A program made the position numbers and the translations under genes. This document shows positions 27,883-38,452 of a stretch of DNA of 43,747 nucleotides, in pieces. Every line of letters starts with the position of its first letter. The stretch's first letter is position 1. The notes beneath the pieces were generated by a model. The model worked only from the letters and a program-made list of their open reading frames with translations. It did no database searches and was not told the DNA's origin. The stretch is from Gemmatimonadota bacterium. Lineage in GTDB: Bacteria; Gemmatimonadota; Gemmatimonadetes; Gemmatimonadales; GWC2-71-9. The stretch spans positions 1 to 43,747 of the forward strand of contig QKHC01000055.1 of assembly GCA_003251175.1 (NCBI GenBank). The letters are read 5' to 3'.

Positions 27883-28478
27883 CACGCGATGCCGCGCTCG
27901 CCTTGATGCAGGAGCATACCCAGTCGCCCAGTCTGCGCCAGCACATGCTCGCCGTGGAGGCCGCGATGCGCGCGTACGCGATGAAGCTCGGCGGCGATCC
28001 GGACGCGTGGGGCGTGGTGGGCCTGCTGCACGACTTCGACTACGAGCGCTATCCCAACGACGCCCACTCGGCCACCGAGGGTCACCCGAGCTGGGGCGTG
28101 CGTCTGCTGCGCGAGCATGGTCTCCCCGAGGAGTCGTGCGAGGCGATTCTCGGGCACGCGAGCTACACCGGGGTGCCCCGCACCACGCCCCTGGCGAGGG
28201 CGCTGTTCGCGGTGGACGAGCTATGCGGGTTTCTCGTGGCATGTGCGCTCGTGCGGCCGTCGCGATCGTTCGGCGATCTCGAGGTTCCATCGGTCAAGAA
28301 GAAGCTCAAGGACAAAGCGTTTGCCCGGGGCGTGAATCGGGACGAGGTGCGACAAGGCGCCGAGGAGCTCGGGGTGCCGCTCGATGAGCACATCGCGTTC
28401 GTGATCGCCGCCCTGCGGCCGGTGGAGGGGGCGCTGGCTCTCGGTTCGTCCGGGGCGCCGCCGCCCCCGTCGGGGTGA
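27876..28478 (+). CDS. HD-domain hydrolase
   Basis: A 200-residue HD-superfamily protein, a presumed metal-dependent phosphohydrolase. Motifs: RQHMLAVEAAMRAYA (first His), GLLHDFDYERYP (HD pair), ILGHASYTGVP, and the C-terminal block SVKKKLKDKAFARGVNRDEV with EELGVPLDEHIAFVI, which is strongly conserved in a widespread group of small HDIG proteins. The natural substrate is not known. GTG 27876 overlaps the asparagine synthetase by 7 bases. An open frame in the same phase extends to 25659 but is antisense-like noise over the two upstream genes. A Pro-rich C-terminal tail (SSGAPPPPSG) precedes the PLD gene, whose GTG overlaps the TGA here. Confidence 0.88.
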   Translation: MLTRDAALALMQEHTQSPSLRQHMLAVEAAMRAYAMKLGGDPDAWGVVGLLHDFDYERYPNDAHSATEGHPSWGVRLLREHGLPEESCEAILGHASYTGVPRTTPLARALFAVDELCGFLVACALVRPSRSFGDLEVPSVKKKLKDKAFARGVNRDEVRQGAEELGVPLDEHIAFVIAALRPVEGALALGSSGAPPPPSG

Positions 28479-29911
28479 CCCTGCCCGAGGCTCCCCTCGC
28501 GCGTGGCACGGCGCTGGCGCGCGAGGAGCTCGTCCGGGCTCTCGACCGCGCCGGCGGCGCTCGGCCCATCGCCGGCAACACTATCACCCACCATCCCGAC
28601 AGCGCCGCTGCGCTCGACGGGATGCTCGCCGCCATCACCGCTGCGCACCGCTGGGTCCATCTCGAGAACTACATCTTCCGCAGCGACCGGACCGGTCGCC
28701 GCTTCGCAGCCGCGTTAATCGAGCGCGCTCGCGCCGGAGTGCGCGTGCGCGTGCTGGTCGACGCCTTCGGCTCACTGGGGACGTCGCGGCGCCTGTGGCA
28801 GGATCTGCGGCGGGCGGGGGTCGAGGTCCGTGCCTTCCACCCGATTCTGACGACCCGCCCCTTCGAGGTGTTCGCGCGCGATCATCGCAAGCTGCTGGTG
28901 GTCGACGGTGACGTGGCGATCACGGGTGGGTTGTGTATCGGCGACGAATGGGCCGGCGATGAGCGTCTCAACCGCCGGCCGTGGCGCGACACGATGGTCA
29001 CCGTATGCGGGCCCGCGGCCGATGCGCTGGATCGGGCTTTCGCCCGCATCTGGCGGCGCGCTGGAGCGCCGCTGCCTCCCGACGAGTTCGAGGTGAATCC
29101 CGCGCCGTGCGGCGATGCCACGCTGCGAATCGTCGAGGGGGAGCCGGGCGCAGGCCGGGTGTACCGTGCCGTGCAGATCCTCGCGGCCGCGGCGGTGGAG
29201 CGGCTGTGGATCACGGATGCGTACCTGGTCGCTCCACCATCGTTGTTTGCCAGCCTCGTTGATGCCGCACGGGATGGGGTGGACGTGCGGTTGCTGGTCC
29301 CCGGCGCCAGCGATCTCCCGGTGCTGCGAAATCTCACCCGGGTCGGGTACCGCGATCTACTGCGAGCCGGTATCCGCGTGTTCGAGTGGCGTGGTCCGAT
29401 GCTGCACGCCAAGACGATGCTGGCCGACCACGCCTGGGGACGCGTTGGCTCCAGCAATCTGAACGTATCCAGTCTGCTCACGAACTACGAACTGGACGTG
29501 GTCGCGGACGACGCGGCGTTCTGCCGGGCCCTCGCGGCGCAGTTCCGCCGCGATCTCGCCCACAGCAACGAAATCGTCCTGCGACCACGCCGCGGTCGGT
29601 TGCCTGCCCGGCTGGTGGGCACGCCCGCCCAACCGGACAGTCCGCCCCCGGCGCGGGTCCCCCTGCGGCGGCGATCCCGCTACGAGTTGAGCGTGGCCGC
29701 CGTGGTCGCACTCCGTCGGGTGGCCGGAGGGCTGCGGCGGGCCCTCGCGAGCGTCGTGGCGGCCGCCCTGCTCGCCCTGGGAATCCTCCTGATCGTGTTC
29801 CCCCGGGTCATGAGCATCGTGGCGGCTGCGGCTGCGTTGTGGCTAGCCCTGGGCTTCGGACTGTACGCGTTTCAGCAACGGCGCGGCCGTGAAGCGGACG
29901 ACGATGACTGA
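28475..29911 (+). CDS. Cardiolipin synthase-like phospholipase D protein
   Basis: A 478-residue PLD-superfamily enzyme with two HKD motifs: HRKLLVVDGDVAITGG (His137, Lys139, Asp144) and HAKTMLADHAWGRVGSSN (His311, Lys313, Asp318). This is the bacterial cardiolipin synthase pattern, closest in layout to ClsB, which lacks the N-terminal membrane anchors. Here two hydrophobic helices are at the C-terminus (~418-466: ALASVVAAALLALGILLIVF, then IVAAAAALWLALGF), an unusual anchor position. It probably condenses phosphatidylglycerol or transfers phosphatidyl groups at the inner membrane. GTG 28475 overlaps the HD gene; the end overlaps the sigma factor by 8 bases. Confidence 0.9.
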   Translation: MTLPEAPLARGTALAREELVRALDRAGGARPIAGNTITHHPDSAAALDGMLAAITAAHRWVHLENYIFRSDRTGRRFAAALIERARAGVRVRVLVDAFGSLGTSRRLWQDLRRAGVEVRAFHPILTTRPFEVFARDHRKLLVVDGDVAITGGLCIGDEWAGDERLNRRPWRDTMVTVCGPAADALDRAFARIWRRAGAPLPPDEFEVNPAPCGDATLRIVEGEPGAGRVYRAVQILAAAAVERLWITDAYLVAPPSLFASLVDAARDGVDVRLLVPGASDLPVLRNLTRVGYRDLLRAGIRVFEWRGPMLHAKTMLADHAWGRVGSSNLNVSSLLTNYELDVVADDAAFCRALAAQFRRDLAHSNEIVLRPRRGRLPARLVGTPAQPDSPPPARVPLRRRSRYELSVAAVVALRRVAGGLRRALASVVAAALLALGILLIVFPRVMSIVAAAAALWLALGFGLYAFQQRRGREADDDD

Positions 29912-30485
29912 CCCCGCGCAACGGGCAGGGGGTGGCGCGCGTACTAAGAACGAGGCCGTCCTGGTGGCCCGGGCTCGGGCGGGTGATCGGGCTGCGTTCG
30001 GGGAGCTGGTGGAGCGCTACGCCGCACCGGCGCGGCGCATCGCCCGCGCGATCCTGGGTGACGCCGACGACGCCGACGACGCCGCGCAGGATGCGTTCCT
30101 GTCGGCGCTGGTCAAGCTGGGACAGTTCGACCATCGGCGGCCGTTCGCCCCGTGGCTGCTGCGCATCGTGGCAAACGCGGCAACCGATCGGTGGCGGCGC
30201 AAGACAGTCCGGCGTGCGGAGCCGCTCGATGCGCGAGCGGCTTCGCACGACCCCTCGCCCGACATCGTGACGGCGCGACGCGAACTGGATGAGCGACTGC
30301 GGGCGGCGTTGGCGGAGCTGCCCGAGCGGCGGCGGGTCGCGGTGGTGTTGTTCGACGTCGAGGGCTACGGCCATGCCGAGATCGCCGCCATTCTCGGCAT
30401 CCCCGAAGGAACGGTGCGCTCGGAGGTGTTTCACGCCCGGCGATTCCTGCGCGGACGTCTGGCGGACCTGAAGGAGGAGTGGTGA
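29904..30485 (+). CDS. ECF-type RNA polymerase sigma factor
   Basis: A 193-residue group-4 (ECF) sigma factor. Region 2 spans ~20-90, with LVARARAGDRAAFGELVERY, an acidic AQDAF stretch preceded by three Asp-Asp/Ala repeats, and WLLRIVANAATDRWRR for -10 recognition. Region 4 (~130-185: LPERRRVAVVLFDVEGYGHA, then EGTVRSEVFHARRFLRGRL) is the helix-turn-helix for -35 contact. The linker between them is short. ATG 29904 is preferred over the more upstream GTG 29889. It is followed with a GTGA overlap by a small one-helix membrane protein, the standard place for its anti-sigma factor, and then by exporter genes it may control. Confidence 0.94.
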   Translation: MTDPAQRAGGGARTKNEAVLVARARAGDRAAFGELVERYAAPARRIARAILGDADDADDAAQDAFLSALVKLGQFDHRRPFAPWLLRIVANAATDRWRRKTVRRAEPLDARAASHDPSPDIVTARRELDERLRAALAELPERRRVAVVLFDVEGYGHAEIAAILGIPEGTVRSEVFHARRFLRGRLADLKEEW

Positions 30486-30838
30486 ACGATCAGCCGTTTG
30501 GCGACGGACCCGACACCGCGCTCGGCGCCGCGTTGCGGCGCGCCCTCGATGCGGGAGATGAGCGGCTGTTCGTAACCCGGGTCCTTGCAGCCCTCGATAT
30601 GGCGCGGCCCCGTGCGTGGGACGTGTTGGCGCACTGGGCGCGACACGGTCTACTGGGCGCCGCCGCGGCCGCGCTGATCGTGGGGTTGCTGCTGGCACGA
30701 GCGGGGCGTCGGGAGTCCCGCGATCGGCTCGACGAGGCATTCGCGGCAGCGGTGGCTGCGGGCGGCGCACCCGCCGAGCTCGCCTCCGGAGCGCCGCCTG
30801 ATCCCAGTATCGTCCTCGCGACGCTCGAAGAGCGCTGA
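30482..30838 (+). CDS. Probable anti-sigma factor (single-pass membrane protein)
   Basis: A 118-residue protein with an N-terminal cytoplasmic part (~60 residues), one hydrophobic helix (GLLGAAAAALIVGLLLA, ~62-78) and a ~40-residue C-terminal part in the periplasm. Position and topology are those of an anti-sigma factor for the adjoining ECF gene. However, no zinc-binding H-x3-C-x2-C motif is present and I see no sequence family, so the function is inferred from context. AAGGAGG at 30471-30477 lies just upstream of two consecutive GTG codons (30479, 30482); GTG 30482 overlaps the sigma-factor stop. Confidence 0.7.
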   Translation: MNDQPFGDGPDTALGAALRRALDAGDERLFVTRVLAALDMARPRAWDVLAHWARHGLLGAAAAALIVGLLLARAGRRESRDRLDEAFAAAVAAGGAPAELASGAPPDPSIVLATLEER

Positions 30839-30860
30839 TCATCTCTGCTGAGGAACCACG

Positions 30861-31262
30861 ATGTTCAATCGATCGAAGTTGTGGGCGGTGGCACTGCTCG
30901 CTGCGGTGTTCGGGACCGGGGTGCTGTCCGGATGGGCGATCCAGGCATGGGCCGAGCCGGGCCGGCAGCGGGAACGCGGCCGCGGCACCGAAGCGATGGT
31001 CACCTACCTGACGGGCGAGCTGGATCTCACGGCTGCGCAGCAGGACTCGGTGCGCGCCGTGCTGGTGCGCCATCGTCCCGCGATGCGCGCGCTGTGGGAA
31101 TCGGTGCGACCCCACATGGATTCGCTGCGGCAGGCGCTGCGCGACGGGATCAGTGCCCAGCTCACTCCCCCGCAGGCCGCTCGCTACCGCGAACTGATCG
31201 CGGCGCAGGAGCACCGGCATCGGACCGACTCGGCAAACACGACCACGGGAGACCGCAAGTGA
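30861..31262 (+). CDS. Spy/ZraP/CnrX-like periplasmic protein
   Basis: A 133-residue protein with an N-terminal membrane anchor or signal (LWAVALLAAVFGTGVLSGWA). A helical periplasmic domain follows, with the LTAAQQDSVRAVL and LTPPQAARYRELI motifs characteristic of the LTxxQ / heavy-metal-sensor superfamily (Spy, CpxP, ZraP, CnrX). Members act as periplasmic chaperones or as sensors that keep an anti-sigma factor or kinase in check. Its place between an anti-sigma factor and a TolC gene fits a sensing role. GAGGAA at 30850-30855 sets ATG 30861. The stop overlaps the GTG of the TolC gene. Confidence 0.85.
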   Translation: MFNRSKLWAVALLAAVFGTGVLSGWAIQAWAEPGRQRERGRGTEAMVTYLTGELDLTAAQQDSVRAVLVRHRPAMRALWESVRPHMDSLRQALRDGISAQLTPPQAARYRELIAAQEHRHRTDSANTTTGDRK

Positions 31263-32545
31263 CCAGAACTTGGAGCGTGGCCCTGCTGGCCGTGCTCGTG
31301 GCACCCGCCACGGCGCAGGTGCCCGAGGTGACGCTCGACGAGGCCGTGCGCCGCGCGCTGCAGGTGCAGCCGGCGATGGTGCAGGCCCGAGGCGATCAAC
31401 GCACGGCGGGAGCGGCGCTGCGGGCCAACACGGGCTCCTTCCTGCCCTCAATCTCGACCGGCGGCTCGTCGACCCGCTCCGGCGGAAGCCGCTATATCTC
31501 CGATGCCAACGCCGTCGTCGAGACTCCGGCCCAGACGGGTGTCTCGGGGAGCCTCGGGGCCAGCCTGGAGGTGTTCGACGGGTTCCGGCGGCTGGCGGAC
31601 CGGCGCGCCGCGTCGGCTTCGCTGGCAGCCGCTGATGCCGGGATCGTGAATCAGCGGTTTCAGATCGTGCTGCAGACGAAGCAGGCGTTCTACAGCGCGC
31701 TCGCGACCGAGGCCCTCGTGCGTGTCGCGGAGGCGCAGCTGCGCCGCGCGGAGCAGCAGCTCCAGATTGCCGTTGACAAACTGCGAGCCGGCAGTGCCAC
31801 GCGCTCCGATTCGCTGCGTTCGGAGGTCGAGTACGGTAACGCCCGACTGGCGCTGCTGCGGGCGGAAGCGAGCCTCGCCACAGCGCGAGCTAACCTCGGC
31901 CGCCAGATCGGCGTTGATCGCGAGGTGCGCGCTGCCGCCGGTGACACTCTGCTGCCGCAGCTCCCGGACACCGCGGCGATCAGGACCGAGGCCATCCCGG
32001 AGACGCCTGCCGTGCGGCAGGCCGACGAGCAGGCGCGTGCCGCGCGCGCGCAGGTCTCGGTCGCCCGGGCCTCGTACTGGCCGACCTTTAATATCTCCGC
32101 CTCGAGGGGATACTCCGGCAGCGAGCCGCCGTGGGTGTCAACCGAGACCTTCGGCGACAACTGGCAGTGGCGCTTCTCGCTCAACTGGACGCTGTTTAAC
32201 GGCTTCCAGCGGGAGCGCCAGGTGACGAACGCGACCGTCGGGCGCGACGTGGCGGAGGCCCGCGCGCAGGACGCGCGTCGCCAGGCGAGCGCGCAGCTGA
32301 TCCAGCAGCTGGCGGCGCTGGTCAACTCGTACGCCGCGATCGACATCGCCCGATCGAACCTCGCCGCGGCGACCGAGGACCTGCGGGTCCAGCAGGAACG
32401 GTATCGAGTAGGGGCGTCGACGATCCTCGACCTGCTCGTGTCACAGGCCGCGCTCACCGATGCCGAGGTGAATCGCATCCAGACCCTGTACGACTACGTG
32501 CTGGCGCGCGCTCAGCTCGAAGCCCTGCTCGGGAGAGACCTATGA
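31259..32545 (+). CDS. TolC-family outer-membrane efflux channel
   Basis: A 428-residue outer-membrane factor with signal peptide ([16 protein letters not shown]). The two internal structural repeats of the family each begin with a stretch such as [20 protein letters not shown]. Long helical segments ([40 protein letters not shown]) form the periplasmic tunnel, and amphipathic strands ([20 protein letters not shown]) the barrel. It would accept substrate from the MacAB-type exporter encoded just downstream and might also serve the RND pump at 3944-8211, which has no channel of its own here. GTG 31259 and the ATGA junction with the ATPase show tight coupling. Confidence 0.94.
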   Translation: MTRTWSVALLAVLVAPATAQVPEVTLDEAVRRALQVQPAMVQARGDQRTAGAALRANTGSFLPSISTGGSSTRSGGSRYISDANAVVETPAQTGVSGSLGASLEVFDGFRRLADRRAASASLAAADAGIVNQRFQIVLQTKQAFYSALATEALVRVAEAQLRRAEQQLQIAVDKLRAGSATRSDSLRSEVEYGNARLALLRAEASLATARANLGRQIGVDREVRAAAGDTLLPQLPDTAAIRTEAIPETPAVRQADEQARAARAQVSVARASYWPTFNISASRGYSGSEPPWVSTETFGDNWQWRFSLNWTLFNGFQRERQVTNATVGRDVAEARAQDARRQASAQLIQQLAALVNSYAAIDIARSNLAAATEDLRVQQERYRVGASTILDLLVSQAALTDAEVNRIQTLYDYVLARAQLEALLGRDL

Positions 32546-33276
32546 CCGCCGCGCCCGCGATGCAGTTTCGCACCGGCGACACGCCGCTGCCGGACATCGT
32601 GATTCTCACCTACAAGCTCGCCCGCAACTACGACATGGGCTCGGAGGTGGTGCACGCGCTGCGCGGGGTGGACATCCAGATCCGGCGCAACGAGTTCGTC
32701 GCCATCATGGGACCGTCGGGATCGGGAAAGTCCACGCTGATGAATCTGATCGGCTGTCTCGACACGCCGACGGGCGGGGAGTACTGGCTCAACGGCCAGA
32801 AGGTCTCCGAGCTGGGCGACGACGACCTCGCGCACATCCGCAACAAGGAAATCGGGTTTGTGTTCCAGACGTTCAACCTGCTTCCGCGCGCCACCGCCCT
32901 GCACAACGTCGAGCTCCCGCTGATCTATGCGGGACTGACCGCGCGGCAGCGGCGCGAGCAGGCCGAGGTCGCGCTCGATCGGGTCGGACTGTCCGATCGG
33001 ATGACGCACAAGCCCAACGAGCTGTCCGGCGGGCAGCGCCAGCGCGTGGCGATCGCCCGCGCTCTCGTGAACCATCCCAGCATCCTGCTCGCCGATGAGC
33101 CCACGGGGAACCTCGACTCGGCCACAGGCAATGACATCATGCGGCTGTTCGAGGAGCTGCACCTCGCCGGCCAGACCATTCTGCTGGTCACCCATGAACA
33201 CGACATCGCGGTGCACGCGCGCCGCGCTATCCACCTGCTCGACGGCAGAATCGAGCGCGATGAGAGGACCCGCTGA
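32542..33276 (+). CDS. ABC transporter ATPase, MacB/LolD type
   Basis: A 244-residue ATP-binding subunit. Walker [10 protein letters not shown] (57-65), Q-loop FQTFN (109), signature LSGGQRQR (161-168), Walker B ILLADEP (181-187) and switch His218 in VTHEH are all intact. The sequence style places it in the MacB/LolD/FtsE group that drives tripartite exporters by mechanotransmission. Unlike E. coli MacB, the ATPase and permease are separate polypeptides. ATG 32542 overlaps the TolC stop (ATGA). The adaptor start is 1 base past this stop. Confidence 0.95.
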   Translation: MTAAPAMQFRTGDTPLPDIVILTYKLARNYDMGSEVVHALRGVDIQIRRNEFVAIMGPSGSGKSTLMNLIGCLDTPTGGEYWLNGQKVSELGDDDLAHIRNKEIGFVFQTFNLLPRATALHNVELPLIYAGLTARQRREQAEVALDRVGLSDRMTHKPNELSGGQRQRVAIARALVNHPSILLADEPTGNLDSATGNDIMRLFEELHLAGQTILLVTHEHDIAVHARRAIHLLDGRIERDERTR

Positions 33277-33277
33277 C

Positions 33278-34798
33278 GTGAACCGTAATCTCTACGCGGC
33301 TGCTGCGGCGCTGCTGGGACTGGCCGCCTGCAGGAAGGAGCAGCCAGCGCCTCTCTACGAGGCAGTCGCGGTGACCCGCCGCGACCTGATCGTGTCCGCC
33401 GCCGCCTCCGGCGCCATCGAGCCGGTGCTCACGGTGGACGTGAAGTCCAAAGCGTCAGGGGAGATCATCGCAATGCTGGTGGAAACCGGCGACGACGTCC
33501 GGCAGGGGCAGCTGCTCGCGACGATTGATCCCCGGGTGCCGCGCAACAACCTCGCTCAGGCCGAGGCGAACCTCGTCGTGGCTCGTGCGCAGCTCACGAA
33601 CGCGAAGGCGGCCCTCGACCGGGCCGACACGCTGTACAAGACGCAGTCGATCACCGAGGCGGAATACGAGTCCGCGAAGCTGGGGTACGCCAACGCCAAT
33701 GCGCAGGTGGTGCGGGCGCAGACCGATCTGGAGAACGCGCGCGACCGCATGGCGGACACGCGCATTCGCGCGCCCCTCAACGGCACGATCATCGCCAAGA
33801 ACGTGGAGCTGGGTACGGTGATCTCCTCGCCGACACAGGACGTCGGGGGCGGAACGCTGCTGTTCCGGATGGCCAACCTCGATACGGTCCAGATTCGCAC
33901 CCTCGTCGACGAGACCGACATCGGAAAGATCCAGCCAGGGCTCGAAGCCACGATCGTGGTGGACGCGTATCCCAACCGACCGTTTCGCGGCAATGTCCTC
34001 AAGATCGAGCCGCAGGCCACGGTGCAGCAGAACGTCACCATGTTTCCGGTCCTGGTGCGCATCGCCAACCCCGATCACCTGTTGAAGCCCGGGATGAACA
34101 CCGAGGTCGAAATTCACGTCGGTGATCGGCGCGATGTCCTCGCGATCCCCTACTCCGCGCTCCGCACGCAGCGCGACCTGGCATCGGCCGCGGCGGTGCT
34201 GGGGCTCGAGCCCCAGACCGTGCAGGAGCAGCTCGCCGCGGCACGCACGCCGCCGGGCAGCGACAGCGGCTCCGCATCGCTCGGAGGGCGCGGCGCGGCG
34301 CCTGCTCCCGCCGGCACTGCTCCTGCGGGCTCCGGCGCCGACTCGCTCACCCTGCCCGATGGACGGAGGCTGGCGCTGCCCTCGGGCGTGACGGCCGACC
34401 AGGCACGCGACCTGATGCGCAAGCGCTTCTCGGGCCAGCAGCTCTCGAGTGACGAAGAAGCGGTCTGGCAGCGGTTGCGCGCGCAGTTCGCGCGGGCGGG
34501 CGGTGGCCGACCCGGTGGCGGCGCGGCGCGCAACGCGGGCGGCCCGGGGAACTACGTGGTGTTCGCGCTCCGGGACGGGAAGCCTACGGCGGTGCCGGTC
34601 CGGACGGGACTGACCGATCTCGACTACATCGAAGTGCTGAGCGGGCTGACGGAGGAGGACACCGTACTGGTGCTGCCGAGCTCGTCCCTGCTGACGAGCC
34701 AGGCGGAGTTTCGTGAACGCTTCCAACGCTTCACGGGTGGCGGCCTGCCGGGCCTTCAACAGCAGGGCGGCCAGCGCACCCAGACCCAGTCGAGGTGA
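33278..34798 (+). CDS. MacA-like periplasmic adaptor with large C-terminal insertion
   Basis: Membrane-fusion lipoprotein of 506 residues, markedly longer than the usual ~370-400. GTG 33278 starts a lipoprotein signal (YAAAAALLGLAACRKEQ, lipid-attachment Cys about 17), with GAGAGG nine bases upstream. The order is lipoyl half (SGEIIAMLVETGDDVRQGQL), helical hairpin (~80-155), second lipoyl half (RIRAPLNGTIIAKNVELG) and beta-barrel (VQIRTLVDETDIGKIQPGL). After AIPYSALRTQ a ~125-residue Gly/Pro/Ser-rich insert containing a short predicted helical unit (DLMRKRFSGQQLSSDEEAVW) interrupts the membrane-proximal domain, which resumes at NYVVFALRDGK. It pairs with the flanking ATPase and permease. Confidence 0.92.
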   Translation: MNRNLYAAAAALLGLAACRKEQPAPLYEAVAVTRRDLIVSAAASGAIEPVLTVDVKSKASGEIIAMLVETGDDVRQGQLLATIDPRVPRNNLAQAEANLVVARAQLTNAKAALDRADTLYKTQSITEAEYESAKLGYANANAQVVRAQTDLENARDRMADTRIRAPLNGTIIAKNVELGTVISSPTQDVGGGTLLFRMANLDTVQIRTLVDETDIGKIQPGLEATIVVDAYPNRPFRGNVLKIEPQATVQQNVTMFPVLVRIANPDHLLKPGMNTEVEIHVGDRRDVLAIPYSALRTQRDLASAAAVLGLEPQTVQEQLAAARTPPGSDSGSASLGGRGAAPAPAGTAPAGSGADSLTLPDGRRLALPSGVTADQARDLMRKRFSGQQLSSDEEAVWQRLRAQFARAGGGRPGGGAARNAGGPGNYVVFALRDGKPTAVPVRTGLTDLDYIEVLSGLTEEDTVLVLPSSSLLTSQAEFRERFQRFTGGGLPGLQQQGGQRTQTQSR

Positions 34799-34801
34799 GG
34801 G

Positions 34802-36016
<1,215 letters not shown>

Positions 36017-36033
36017 ACCCGACCGACCAGGGG

Positions 36034-36078
36034 GAAGGGAGAGGCGCACTCCGCACCAGGGCGGGTCCCTCTCCCTTC
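36034..36078 (+). terminator. Hairpin terminator after the exporter operon
   Basis: An 11-bp stem (arms 36034-36044 and 36068-36078, core AAGGGAGAGG / CCTCTCCCTT) with a 23-base loop lies 18 bases after the permease stop. A strong T-run is missing, so termination may be partial. Confidence 0.5.
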
Positions 36079-36093
36079 TCGCTGCTCCCTGCT

Positions 36094-36099
36094 TAGGTT
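36094..36099 (+). promoter_or_regulatory. Candidate -10 for the DUF5916 gene
   Basis: TAGGTT lies 10 bases before ATG 36110, which has no Shine-Dalgarno sequence. A transcript would carry only 3-4 untranslated bases. Confidence 0.35.
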
Positions 36100-36109
36100 T
36101 CCCCGCCTG

Positions 36110-38452
36110 ATGCTGGCGCTCCTCCTGCTCGCCATCCAACTCCCAGACTCCGGCGCCGTCTACCACGGCCGCAGTGGCGAGCTCGACGTCCGCGCCCCCC
36201 GCAGCGACGCCGCCCCCACCGTGGACGGCTCGCTCGACGAACCAGTCTGGAGCCGCGCCGCGCTGCTCACCGGCTTCTCACAGTACCGGCCCGTGGACGG
36301 TCGTCCAGCCGAGGACTCAACCGAGGTACGGGTGTGGTACGGGCCGGACGCCATCTGGTTCGGCATCCGCGCCTTCGAAGCGCACGGGGATCAGATCCGC
36401 GCCACCCTCGCCGATCGTGACGCCATTGACGCGGACGATCAGGTCCAGATTCTCCTGGACACCTTCAATGACCGCCGCCGGGCGCTGATGTTCGCCGTCA
36501 ACCCGCTGGGCGTGCAGCAGGACGGCGTACGCAGCGAGGGACAGGACGCGTCCGCGGGCGGCGTGGGTGCTGGCTTTCGCTTCGACGGGATCGTGGATCG
36601 CAACCCCGACTTCGTGTTCACATCCGCCGGACGCGTGCTCGTCGACGGCTACGAGGTCGAAGTGCGCATCCCGTTCAAGAGCCTCCGGTACCAGGGAACG
36701 GACCCCCAGACCTGGGGGCTCCAGATCGTGCGCGTGACCCAGCATTCACGTTACGAAGACACGTGGACGCCCGTGCTGCGCGCGAACGCCAGCTTTCTCG
36801 TCCAGGCCGGACGGCTGCTGGACCTCACCGGCCTCCGCCGCGGCCTGGTGCTGGACGTGACACCGGAGTTCACCACCCGCGTGGACGGGCTCCCCGCCGC
36901 GACCGGCTATGACTACGCCACCACTCCGGCGCTCGGCGGGACGGCCCGCTGGGGCATCAGCCAGAATCTCACGCTGGGCGCGACCGCCAACCCCGACTTC
37001 TCCCAGGTCGAGGCGGACGTGGGCCAGGTGACGCTCAACGAGCGATTCGAGCTCTTCTATCCCGAGAAGCGCCCGTTCTTTCTCGAGGGTCTCGAGCAGT
37101 ACGACTCGCCGAGTCAGCTGATCTACACGCGTCGCATCGTCGATCCAGTCGTCGGGGCGAAGCTCACCGGCAAGATCGGCGCGACAGGCGTCGGTTATCT
37201 GCTCGCCGCAGACGACCGTGAGCGATCCGCGTCAGGTGATACGCCGCTGTTCAACCTGCTCCGGGTGCGCCGGGATCTTGGCACCAGCTCGACGATCGGT
37301 CTCCTGTACACAGACCGCATCGATGGGTCAGCCTACAATCGCGTGGCCGGCGCCGACGTCCGGCTCGTATGGCGCAAGATCTGGTTCTCGGACGCCCAAG
37401 TCGCCGCTTCCTGGACCAGCGACGGAGCTGGATCGCGGCGCGGAGTGCTGTGGAGCACGACGCTCTACGACCGCACCGGCCGGTCGTATGGCAATCACTT
37501 CGAGATCGGTGGAACTCATCCCGACTTCGAGGCCGAGGCGGGGTTCGTGAACCGAACCGATGTGGTCCATGCCGCCATCTTCAATCGCTTCTCCTTTTAT
37601 GGGGAGCCCGGTGCGCTGATCGAACAGGCCTCGACATTCATTAGCATCCAGCCGCTGTGGCGGTATGACGATCTGTTCCCTGATGCCGACCCGACACGCG
37701 GACCGGACACTCCGTCCTTCTCGACCATCGAGGGAGCCGTCGCCGACAACTGGACGTTAGCCCTGCGCGGCGGCTGGGAGGTGGGGGCCGGAGTCAACCT
37801 CGCCCACCAGCGTTTCCTGCCGGAGGAATACGACGGGTACCAGGTGGACAGCGCCGGGACGGCTCGACCCTTCGCGGTTCCGCATGGACTGTACGGTCTG
37901 TGGAGCGCGCGGGCGAGCCTCAACACACCGAACCGCGCCCTCACTGTCAGCGCGAGCGTTGCGGTCGGACAGACGCCGATCTTCGCCGAGGCAGCCGAGG
38001 GGCGGGGCATTGACGGCCTGGTGACTGCCACCTGGAAGCCGACGGCGGCCATCCGGATCGAGGGACGCTGGACACATCGCCGACTCGTACGAGCAGCCGA
38101 TGCGAGCTGGTTCTCCACGGCGAACATCCCGCGACTCAAACTGGAGTACCAGCTGACGCGCGACATCTTCGTACGCTACGTCGGCCAGTACGTGGCACAG
38201 GAGCAGGCCGCGCTGCGCGACCCGGTCACGGGAAGCGGCCTGATCCTGCCGGGAGACTCCGTGGTCGCCGCACCCCGCACAGACGCCGATTTCCGGAACG
38301 ACGTGCTGTTCAGCTACAAGCCCACGCCGGGTACGGTGGTCTTCGTCGGGTACGGGGCCTCGCTGGTGGATCAGCAACCGTTCGCGTTCCGGGACCTCGA
38401 GCGCAGGGCGGACGGCTTCTTTTTCAAATTGAGCTATCAGTTCCGCTTGTGA
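36110..38452 (+). CDS. DUF5916 outer-membrane protein with CBM9-like domain
   Basis: A 780-residue exported protein. A short signal ([10 protein letters not shown]) is followed by a carbohydrate-binding family 9-like domain at ~25-210 ([50 protein letters not shown]). The DUF5916 beta-barrel region occupies ~220-780 ([45 protein letters not shown]). The C-terminus ends FKLSYQFRL, with aromatic/hydrophobic alternation typical of outer-membrane barrels. Such proteins are abundant in Bacteroidota and Gemmatimonadota; they probably bind or take up surface ligands, but no substrate is established. ATG 36110 starts the signal. The stop overlaps the GTG of the chemoreceptor-like gene. Confidence 0.92.
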   Translation: MLALLLLAIQLPDSGAVYHGRSGELDVRAPRSDAAPTVDGSLDEPVWSRAALLTGFSQYRPVDGRPAEDSTEVRVWYGPDAIWFGIRAFEAHGDQIRATLADRDAIDADDQVQILLDTFNDRRRALMFAVNPLGVQQDGVRSEGQDASAGGVGAGFRFDGIVDRNPDFVFTSAGRVLVDGYEVEVRIPFKSLRYQGTDPQTWGLQIVRVTQHSRYEDTWTPVLRANASFLVQAGRLLDLTGLRRGLVLDVTPEFTTRVDGLPAATGYDYATTPALGGTARWGISQNLTLGATANPDFSQVEADVGQVTLNERFELFYPEKRPFFLEGLEQYDSPSQLIYTRRIVDPVVGAKLTGKIGATGVGYLLAADDRERSASGDTPLFNLLRVRRDLGTSSTIGLLYTDRIDGSAYNRVAGADVRLVWRKIWFSDAQVAASWTSDGAGSRRGVLWSTTLYDRTGRSYGNHFEIGGTHPDFEAEAGFVNRTDVVHAAIFNRFSFYGEPGALIEQASTFISIQPLWRYDDLFPDADPTRGPDTPSFSTIEGAVADNWTLALRGGWEVGAGVNLAHQRFLPEEYDGYQVDSAGTARPFAVPHGLYGLWSARASLNTPNRALTVSASVAVGQTPIFAEAAEGRGIDGLVTATWKPTAAIRIEGRWTHRRLVRAADASWFSTANIPRLKLEYQLTRDIFVRYVGQYVAQEQAALRDPVTGSGLILPGDSVVAAPRTDADFRNDVLFSYKPTPGTVVFVGYGASLVDQQPFAFRDLERRADGFFFKLSYQFRL

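Noticed and set aside
30060-30085. GACGCC-type short repeat in the sigma-factor gene
   Set aside because: Codes for the acidic DADDADDAAQDAF stretch common in ECF region 2; too short and imperfect to be a repeat element.
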